Positions 51,337 to 57,461 of a DNA stretch of 57,461 nucleotides are shown one piece after another. This DNA is from Vicinamibacteraceae bacterium (GTDB taxonomy: Bacteria > Acidobacteriota > Thermoanaerobaculia > Multivoradales > Multivoraceae). Location of the stretch: the NCBI GenBank assembly GCA_012270995.1, contig JAAXHG010000166.1:1-57461 (forward strand), in the 5' to 3' direction. The translations under genes and the position numbers were made by a program. The first letter of the stretch is position 1. The number at the start of each line of letters is the position of its first letter. Under the pieces are notes generated by a model. The model was given only the letters and a program-made list of their open reading frames with translations. It was not told the DNA's origin and searched no databases.

Positions 51337-53073
51337 CTAGCGGTTCGCGCAGGCGGTCCGCAGTTGCCGCGATGCCTGGGCGAAGACCGGATCGTTCGCG
51401 GCGAAGCGGCGACCGTCGTCGAGAAGGGCCAGAGCTTCCTCGCAGCGGTCGGTCTGAGCGAGGATGGAGGCGAGGCGGAGGCGGGCCAACGTGAGATCGG
51501 GACGGACGGCGAGGGCGGTGGCGAACGCCCGCGCGGCCTCCTCGGGACGGCGCAGGTCGAGGAGAACCATGCCGAGGACGAAGCTGGTCTGGGTTTCCGT
51601 CGGATCGAGCTGCTGCGCCGTGCGAAGTTCCCGGGCGGCGTCCCGCAGGCGGCCCTCGATGGCAAGGATGCCACCGAGTTCGGTGCGCAATCGAGCCTCG
51701 TCAACGGCGGCGAACTGTGCTGAGCGGAGACTCCGTTCGAGTGCGGCTCGAGCCTCTCCTACCCGATTCTGTTGTCGGAGTACGACGCTCAACGCCTGCA
51801 CGGCGGCGGCGTCCGCGGGGGCGTTGGCGACTCGTCTGCGCAGGATCTCGAGCGCTTCTGCCGGCCGTCCCGACGACGCGAGTGCGGTGGCGCGACGGGT
51901 GCTTGCCTCGGCATAGTCGGGGTCGAGGGCCAGTACACGGTCGTAGCGTTCCAGCGCTTCCGCGGGACGGCCCGCCCGGTCGATGAGCAGCGCGAGCTGG
52001 TAGTGGGCCTGCTTGTAGTCGGGGGCCAGCTCGGTCGCCCGGGTCAGGTGCCTGATCGCCTCGGTCGTCTGGCCGCGGTTGGCCAGGAGTTGGGCGAGTT
52101 CGAAGTGCGCCGGGGCCTGGTCGGGGTTGAACTCCAGGAGTTCTTCGTAGGCGGCTTCGGCCTGCTCGAACTGGCCAGCGTCGACGTGCGCCAGCGCCTG
52201 GTGCTTGCGCGCCTCGAGGTTCGTCGGATCCGCTTCGATCGCACGGCTGAAGACGGTCGCCGCCGCGGCGAACTCGCCGGCCTGTACCGCGATCAGGCCC
52301 TGCTGGACCAGAGCGGCGCTGCCGGCCGGCAGGTAGGCGAGTTCCCTGACCAGGGGGTCGTCGAACGGGAAGTCGGTGTGGCTTGCCCGCGCGAAGTGCC
52401 GGGCCGCACGGTCTTCGTCGCCGAGGCGGCGCCAGGCCATCGCGAGGGAGTAGTGCCCTCGGCCGGCTCCGGGTTCGGCGGCGACGGCGCGCTCAAGGTA
52501 GTCGGCCGCTGTTCCGGCGTCGCCTCCGTCGAGAGCGAGTATCCCGAGTCCGTAGAGGGCGGGCGGAAACTCGGTCCGCAGTTCCAGCGCGCGATTCCAC
52601 AGCGCGGCCGCTTCATCGGGCCGTCGGCGCTCGACCTCCGATCGGGCGAGACGGTGGATCGCTGGCATGTGGTCGGGTTCGATCGCCAACGCGGCACGGT
52701 AGGAGTCAGCCGCCGCTTCGTGGTCGCCGCGGGTCTCCTGGGCGAAACCCCGGAGATAGGGCCAGCGGTGGTCGGATGCGTCGAGTCGCTGCGCTTCCCG
52801 GTAGCAGGCTTCGGCTGCCTCGAGCGCGGTGAATGCGTGGGTGTCGAGCAGTTGCACGCCGTGGTAGAGCCTGCCGAGCTCGCCGACCGCGGCCGCCAGT
52901 TCGGAGCCTGCTGCGCCGACATCCTCCAGCGAGCGGATCCGGCGCTCCAGGCTGGCGATCTGGCTGCGGACCGCCGGATCGTGGGCTTCGTAGCGGGAGG
53001 GAAGCGGGAGGCGCTCGGCGGCTCCGCAGGCGAGGGTGGCCAGAAGAGCGCCTACGAGACAGTGCCGATTCAT
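51337..53073 (-). CDS. TPR-repeat protein, probable lipoprotein
   Basis: 578 residues from ATG 53073; a GTG one codon earlier is possible. The N-terminus (CLVGALLATLACGAAE) suggests lipid anchoring at the cysteine. The rest is a chain of about a dozen tetratricopeptide repeats, e.g. AAADSYRAALAIEPDHMPAI, AVFSRAIEADPTNLEARKHQ and ALERYDRVLALDPDYAEAST. The start ATG shares one base with the stop of the CRTAC1-like gene (TGATG), so translation is coupled. TPR/UnbV-ASPIC pairs recur in Acidobacteriota; the TPR protein probably serves as a scaffold for its neighbour. Confidence 0.88.
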   Translation of the reverse strand: MNRHCLVGALLATLACGAAERLPLPSRYEAHDPAVRSQIASLERRIRSLEDVGAAGSELAAAVGELGRLYHGVQLLDTHAFTALEAAEACYREAQRLDASDHRWPYLRGFAQETRGDHEAAADSYRAALAIEPDHMPAIHRLARSEVERRRPDEAAALWNRALELRTEFPPALYGLGILALDGGDAGTAADYLERAVAAEPGAGRGHYSLAMAWRRLGDEDRAARHFARASHTDFPFDDPLVRELAYLPAGSAALVQQGLIAVQAGEFAAAATVFSRAIEADPTNLEARKHQALAHVDAGQFEQAEAAYEELLEFNPDQAPAHFELAQLLANRGQTTEAIRHLTRATELAPDYKQAHYQLALLIDRAGRPAEALERYDRVLALDPDYAEASTRRATALASSGRPAEALEILRRRVANAPADAAAVQALSVVLRQQNRVGEARAALERSLRSAQFAAVDEARLRTELGGILAIEGRLRDAARELRTAQQLDPTETQTSFVLGMVLLDLRRPEEAARAFATALAVRPDLTLARLRLASILAQTDRCEEALALLDDGRRFAANDPVFAQASRQLRTACANR

Positions 53074-54845
53074 CACCGGCCCCTGCGCTGCCGGAGTTCG
53101 TGGTAGACGAGCGGCTGGAGTGCTCCGAAGGATTCCTCAGTGCCGCCAAGCCAGGACACCTGGATGTCCTGGACTTTTGCGGACCCGAGCCCGACCAGCA
53201 CGCGCGGGTCGCTTGCCGAGGCGTAGCTCATCGCCGTGCGGACCCGGCGCGTGATCGTCCGGCCGTCACCAAGCCGTACCCGAACCAGGCTTCCGATGGC
53301 GTCTCGGTCACCGTCGGCGGCGACCAGGCGGAGGCCGATCCAGCCGCTGTCCTGGCCGGTCAGGTTGAGCAATAGCCGCGCCGGTCCATTGTTGTTCGTG
53401 ATGAGAACGTCGGTGTCTCCGTCGTTGTCCACGTCGCCGAAAGCGGCGCCGCGGGAGACCTCGTAGGCGGCGAAGGCCGGTCCTGCAAGGAGGGATGCGT
53501 CTTTGAAGCGGCCGTCGCCCAGGTTGCGGAAGAGCTGGTTCGGTTGACCGAAGCGACGCTCGTGGTCGGTGCTGGCGGCCGCGCGCGCGGCAGCCGCGTC
53601 GTCGGAGCGGACGCGGTCCAGCCGCCGCACGGCGCCGTTGACGGCCAGGAGGTCGAGGTCGCCGTCGTTGTCGAAATCGAACCAGCCGGTACCGAAGCCG
53701 GTCATCGGCAGGCTGGGAGCGTCCAGGCCGGCAGGCATGCCGGCGTCGGTGAACAGGCCGTTGCCGTCGTTCACGTAGAGGGTGCTCGTCTCGCCCGTGA
53801 TGTGGGTCACGTAGAGGTCCTCGTCGCCGTCCCCGTCCGGGTCACCTACGCCGATGCCCATGCCCGCCTCGGCCTCGCCGCGGCGATTGACCGCCGAGCC
53901 GCCGAACAGGGCCCGGTTCTCGAAGCGGCCGCCACCGCGGTTCATCCACATCTGATTTGGTGTGCCGTCGTTGGCGACGTAGAGATCGAGCCTGCCGTCG
54001 AGGTCGAGGTCGGCCGGCACCGCGCCGAGGCCGTTGCCGAACTCGGTGGCGAGGCCGGCGCGATCCGTCGTTTCTTCGAACTGCCCGTGGCCGAGGTTGC
54101 GGAACAGACGGTCCGGCTCGGCGCGGTAGGTCTTCGGGCTGCAGTAGTCCGGCTCGCCGCTGCCGAAGGTGCAGAGCCTGTGGCTGCCGAGGTTGAAGTC
54201 GACGTAGTTGGCGACGAACAGGTCGAGCATGCCGTCGCCGTCGTAGTCGAAGAAAGCGGCCGGAACGCTCCACCTGGGATCGTCGGCTCCGGCAGCCGCA
54301 GTCACGTCCTCGAAGCGGCCGGCGCCGAGATTCCGCCAGAGCCGGTTGGGGCCCAGGTTCGTCACGTAGAGATCGACGCGACCGTCCCCGTCGAAGTCCC
54401 CGGCGGCGACGCCCATGCCGTAACCGGTAGACTCGATACCGGAGGTCTCCGTCACGTCGACGAAGCGCAGTTCGCCGGTCTCGACCAGTTCGTTGCGAAA
54501 CAGGCGGTCACGAGCGGGGGGAGCGGTGGCGCTGGCGCCCGGTTCCAGGTCCGCTCCCTGGACGAGGTAGGCGTCGAGGTCGCCGTCGCCGTCGGCGTCG
54601 AAGAGCGCCGCGCCCGAGCCCATGATCTCGGGCAGCAGGAAGCGGCCGCGGGCGCCGTTCCGGTGCTGGAAAGCGAGGCCGACCCCGGCGGCTCGTTCGT
54701 CAAAGGCAGCGGGTGCCGTCGGGCGCGCAGGCGTGTCCGAAGTGACCGGTTCGTCGACGCGGCCGATTCGTGGGTCTCCGGCACAGTTGAACATTCCGGC
54801 CGTACAGAGGAGGACTGCAACGATCGCGCGCGGTGTCAGCGGCAT
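53073..54845 (-). CDS. FG-GAP repeat / UnbV-ASPIC (CRTAC1-like) protein
   Basis: 590 residues from ATG 54845, probable lipid-anchor region around GMFNCAGDP. At least six FG-GAP/integrin-like calcium loops are visible, of the type DADGDGDLDAYLVQG, DFDGDGRVDLYVTNLG, DYDGDGMLDLFVANY and DLDLDGRLDLYVAND, giving a beta-propeller. The C-terminus is the UnbV/ASPIC domain: GWIGLRLVAADGDRDAIGS, RVRLGDGRTITRRVRTAMSY and VSWLGGTEESFGAL. These are extracellular calcium-binding proteins of unknown ligand. It heads the minus-strand cluster ending at 41326, after a double hairpin that separates it from the TonB-dependent receptor. Confidence 0.9.
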   Translation of the reverse strand: MPLTPRAIVAVLLCTAGMFNCAGDPRIGRVDEPVTSDTPARPTAPAAFDERAAGVGLAFQHRNGARGRFLLPEIMGSGAALFDADGDGDLDAYLVQGADLEPGASATAPPARDRLFRNELVETGELRFVDVTETSGIESTGYGMGVAAGDFDGDGRVDLYVTNLGPNRLWRNLGAGRFEDVTAAAGADDPRWSVPAAFFDYDGDGMLDLFVANYVDFNLGSHRLCTFGSGEPDYCSPKTYRAEPDRLFRNLGHGQFEETTDRAGLATEFGNGLGAVPADLDLDGRLDLYVANDGTPNQMWMNRGGGRFENRALFGGSAVNRRGEAEAGMGIGVGDPDGDGDEDLYVTHITGETSTLYVNDGNGLFTDAGMPAGLDAPSLPMTGFGTGWFDFDNDGDLDLLAVNGAVRRLDRVRSDDAAAARAAASTDHERRFGQPNQLFRNLGDGRFKDASLLAGPAFAAYEVSRGAAFGDVDNDGDTDVLITNNNGPARLLLNLTGQDSGWIGLRLVAADGDRDAIGSLVRVRLGDGRTITRRVRTAMSYASASDPRVLVGLGSAKVQDIQVSWLGGTEESFGALQPLVYHELRQRRGR

Positions 54846-54874
54846 CGTACCGAGTGTATGGAGCGGGCACGAGA

Positions 54875-54936
54875 AAGGGGAGAGAGCCGAAGCCCTCTCC
54901 CCTTGAGTTCCCTTGACCGGGGGCCGAAGCCCCCGG
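54875..54936 (-). terminator. Two UUCG-type hairpins after the TonB-dependent receptor
   Basis: Read on the minus strand, CCGGGGGC-TTCG-GCCCCCGG (54917-54936) is an 8-bp stem closed by a UUCG tetraloop. Eighteen bases or so further, AAGGGGAGAG pairs with CTCTCCCCTT (arms at 54875-54884 and 54895-54904, again around a CTTCGG turn). The UUCG loops form only in the minus-strand transcript, so these act on the receptor gene ending at 54949. Runs of U are weak, as is usual at high GC. Confidence 0.75.
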
Positions 54937-54948
54937 CTGTGATCCGAC

Positions 54949-57461
54949 CTAGAACCGGATCTTGAAGTTGGCCCGGATCTGCCGCGGACGCTGGAAAAAC
55001 CGGCGCACGGGGAGCACCTCGCCGGCGCTGTTCCAGGAGCGGCGACGCTGCTGGTTCGTGGCGTTCAGCACCTCGACCCGGAGTTCGCCGCGTACGTCCC
55101 GATAGCCCATGGGGAAGCCCCAGGCGCCCGTCAGGTTGACCGTGTACTCATCCGCCGTCCGCCGGCCCTCCGTTCCGGACGGGTGGAGGGGGAAGCCGAC
55201 TCCCGTGTTCGAGGTCCCGGGCCGCTGGTTGGCGTTCGCGTCCGTCACGTCGACCGGCAGGCAGATCGGAATCGACTCGGGGATGCCGGGTGGCCGCGGC
55301 CCGCAGGGACGCTCGTAGCCGGCGCCGGATGAAGTCGTCCAGGGCGTTCCGGTCTGGAACGTGAGGTGGCCTCCCAGCGTCAGGTCCTGGTTGCCCAGGC
55401 GCCAGGTCCTGAACCCGAACGTGTTCCAGATCCACTCGCGGTCGTAGGTGCCGTTGGCGCCGCGCCGGTTGATCATGCTCGCCGGGTAGCCGAGCCAGTC
55501 CGTCAGACGGGCGACGCAGTCCTCCGGATAGAGCGGCGTCCTGCCGGTGCGGCGGTCCGGTCTCGTTTGGCCGGCCTGGCAACTGTCGATGTTCTGCTGG
55601 TTCAGAACGACGTGGGCCGCCTCGAGGTAGGTGCTGTTCGTGTTGTTCCACCAGGCGCCGGCGCCGGTCGTGTCCGTGCTGGCCCAGGCGAGGTTGTTGT
55701 AGAGCGCCCAGCCGTCCGCGAAGCGGCGGTTCAACTGGACCTGAACTCCCTGGAACGAGTTCTTCGCCGGATCGGCCATCTCCAGGGCCTCCCGGTTCAG
55801 AGTGGCCGGCCTTGCCGCCGGATCGTAGCCCTGCGCCGCCCAGGTCGCGGCCCGCGCGTCGTCGAAGGCGACCAGGATGTCGTACAGGTCGTGGTAGTTC
55901 CCGGTGACCCCGATGTTCCGACCCTTGTGATCGAGCTGGTTGTTGGAGAACATCATGTCCTGCAACTGCCACTCGATGTACTTGACGTCGAGGGCCCAGT
56001 TCGGACGGAACTGCCACTCGAGGCCGAGAATCCCCTCCTGCTTGTAGTACGTCTGCACGTCGTAGTCGAAGACGCCGGCCTGGACCGCGTCCCACATGAG
56101 ACCCGGCGTCGTCAACTCCCAGGAGAGGTTGTAGCCCGGCAGCGGCGCGCCGACCGTTCCGTTGTGGAGGGAGTCCCGCCGCTGCGGAACCCGGCAGCCG
56201 TAGTTGGTCAGACCGACCGCCATCAGGTAGTCGAATGTCCCGATGTCCGCCGGGTCGCAGAAGAGGAAGACCTCGTGCCCTTCGTAGCCGTTCCAGAGGT
56301 CGTGCATGCTGGGAACGTTCGAGTCTCCTCCCGAGATCCACGCCTGGTTCAACATCGCGTGGTACTGGCCCCAGCTCGCGTTGAGCAGCAGGGCGCCGTC
56401 GCCCTTGATGTCGTAGGTGATGTTGATCCGCGGGTCGACGTAGGTGTCGTCGATGACCTGGCGGCGGACGTCGTTCCAGGCTTCCTGGGTCTCGGCCCGT
56501 AGGCCCATGTTGACCGTCCAGTGATCGCCGATCGTGAAGCGGTCGCGGACGTAGAAGCCGACGTTGCGCACCTCGCTGTCGCCGCTGCCGCGGCCGACGC
56601 AGGTACCGGTCGTGCGGACCACCTCGCCGTTGACGTGTTCGACCGTGGTCGGCCGGTGGGGCATGCCGTCGGGCGCGTTGCCTTCGCAGGTGAGGAAGGT
56701 CGAGTTGTGGTCGGTGAAGTAGCAGGTGCGGCCGCGGATGGGCGAGGTTCCGGTGCGGGTGAACGGCGTGGCGCAGGTGTCGTCGGCGATCGTCCCGGCG
56801 CCGAGGAACCCGAACGGGTTCGTCGGGTCGAAGCCCCAGCCCTGGAGCAGGGGAACGCGGGCGTTCTCACCCTCCCATTTCGTGTCCTGGTAGTCGAAGC
56901 CGTACTTCAGTTCGTGGTTTGCCCCCACGAACTGGGTCAGGCCGATGTTCGCCTGCTCCCTGGGGAAGGCGTTGAAGCCGAAGCCGTCGGAGAGGATCCA
57001 GCCGTTGTGCCAGGACGAGAGGTTCTCAGCGTCCCGATACACGTTGTAGTTGTTGCCGGGGTAGAAGATGCCCTTGCTCGGATCGAACGGGAACCGGAGC
57101 GGGTAGCTGGTGTCGCCGCCCGAGGTGTTCGTCGCCGTGTGGCCGGCGATCGGACCGCGGTCAAGCGACTTCGCCTGCAGGCAGGTCTCGACCATGCGCG
57201 CCGGCGTGTCTCGGTAGTTGTCCTGCGACAGCCACTCGAGGATGGGGATGCCGTCCACCGCCTGGGCGGCCGGGTTGTCCTGCTCGAGGATGTCGTGGCA
57301 GGCGAGGAACTTGTTCTCCTGGGTCTCCTGGTCGGCGAGCTTCGCTTCCAGGAACCAGTTGCCCGAGATCGCCCAGTTCCAACTGACGGTCGAGAGCACG
57401 CTGTCGTTCTCGTGCGGCGTCGGCGTCCAGTAGTCGTAGGACTGCCAGTTGAAGTAGTTCC
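54949..57461 (-). CDS. TonB-dependent receptor, C-terminal ~837 residues (start outside window)
   Basis: The frame is open to the right edge. Visible features are those of large Acidobacteriota-type TonB-dependent (Oar-like) receptors: alternating aromatic strands of an outer-membrane barrel (WNWAISGNWFLEAKLAD; YNVYRDAENLSSWHNGW; NHELKYGFDYQDTKWEG; GDHWTVNMGLRAETQEAW; INITYDIKGDGALLLNASWGQ) and the terminal strand ending in an aromatic residue (PRQIRANFKIRF), the signal for barrel insertion. Cysteine pairs (FLACHDILEQ; TCYFTDHNSTFLTCEG) are unusual and may be loop disulfides. Plug domain and signal peptide lie outside the window. Substrate unknown. Confidence 0.9.
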   Translation of the reverse strand, partial: NYFNWQSYDYWTPTPHENDSVLSTVSWNWAISGNWFLEAKLADQETQENKFLACHDILEQDNPAAQAVDGIPILEWLSQDNYRDTPARMVETCLQAKSLDRGPIAGHTATNTSGGDTSYPLRFPFDPSKGIFYPGNNYNVYRDAENLSSWHNGWILSDGFGFNAFPREQANIGLTQFVGANHELKYGFDYQDTKWEGENARVPLLQGWGFDPTNPFGFLGAGTIADDTCATPFTRTGTSPIRGRTCYFTDHNSTFLTCEGNAPDGMPHRPTTVEHVNGEVVRTTGTCVGRGSGDSEVRNVGFYVRDRFTIGDHWTVNMGLRAETQEAWNDVRRQVIDDTYVDPRINITYDIKGDGALLLNASWGQYHAMLNQAWISGGDSNVPSMHDLWNGYEGHEVFLFCDPADIGTFDYLMAVGLTNYGCRVPQRRDSLHNGTVGAPLPGYNLSWELTTPGLMWDAVQAGVFDYDVQTYYKQEGILGLEWQFRPNWALDVKYIEWQLQDMMFSNNQLDHKGRNIGVTGNYHDLYDILVAFDDARAATWAAQGYDPAARPATLNREALEMADPAKNSFQGVQVQLNRRFADGWALYNNLAWASTDTTGAGAWWNNTNSTYLEAAHVVLNQQNIDSCQAGQTRPDRRTGRTPLYPEDCVARLTDWLGYPASMINRRGANGTYDREWIWNTFGFRTWRLGNQDLTLGGHLTFQTGTPWTTSSGAGYERPCGPRPPGIPESIPICLPVDVTDANANQRPGTSNTGVGFPLHPSGTEGRRTADEYTVNLTGAWGFPMGYRDVRGELRVEVLNATNQQRRRSWNSAGEVLPVRRFFQRPRQIRANFKIRF

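Noticed and set aside
1..57461. tRNA, rRNA or riboswitch genes
   Set aside because: No cloverleaf-like stretch, rRNA block or known riboswitch core was noticed on either strand by eye; a covariance-model search could still reveal small RNAs.

Overview
The window is GC-rich chromosomal DNA. Several gene families point to an Acidobacteriota-type bacterium: two tandem VWA proteins of the 'acidobacterial' kind, an FG-GAP/UnbV-ASPIC (CRTAC1-like) lipoprotein, a large TonB-dependent receptor, a DUF1501/DUF1549 pair with a cytochrome c domain, and a PQQ-type quinoprotein. Placement is inferred from family content only. No rRNA, tRNA or CRISPR array was seen.

Layout. (1) 1-2108 is transposon wreckage: the end of an IS110 transposase, a frameshifted IS1182-like transposase and smaller scraps. 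(2) 2109-11858 holds an AAA ATPase with a PD-(D/E)XK-like tail, then metabolic genes: a dicarboxylate symporter, a predicted aminopeptidase, a glycerophosphodiester phosphodiesterase, a molybdopterin oxidoreductase, SerC and a dihaem cytochrome c. (3) 11872-34923 is a defence island. It opens with a 164-bp MITE-like inverted-repeat element and a truncated antitoxin-like fragment. A BREX type 1 operon in canonical order follows (brxA, brxB, brxC, pglX, pglZ, brxL). (4) 35034-41225 holds catabolic genes: a carboxylesterase, an M20 peptidase, a quinoprotein and a fumarylacetoacetate-hydrolase-family protein. (5) 41326-54845 is a six-gene minus-strand cluster: CRTAC1-like, TPR, DUF1549/1553 with cytochrome c, DUF1501, and two VWA proteins. 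(6) A TonB-dependent receptor runs off the right edge behind two UUCG hairpins.

The defence island is the main interest. Between pglX and pglZ lie a second small coiled-coil/membrane gene, a decayed copy of the pglX 3' end, and a lower-GC two-gene cassette. The cassette encodes a TrlF-like PHP plus SMC-type ATPase and an AlbA/Schlafen plus HATPase protein. A [small coiled-coil gene - pglX] module appears to have been duplicated in tandem: the first copy is intact (17213-21557), while the second keeps only its small gene and about 200 bp of the pglX end (21675-22208). This ties the undescribed small membrane protein to PglX. Downstream of brxL sit a PIN-type toxin-antitoxin pair, a RecQ-like helicase fused to a ComFC-like phosphoribosyltransferase, and an overlapping DprA-like gene. 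The last two look like a helicase-fused version of a DprA-phosphoribosyltransferase defence pair.

Working model: BREX modifies host DNA (PglX with BrxB, BrxC and PglZ) and blocks phage with BrxL, while TrlF/AlbA and RecQ-PRTase/DprA act as additional modules in the same strand-coherent block.
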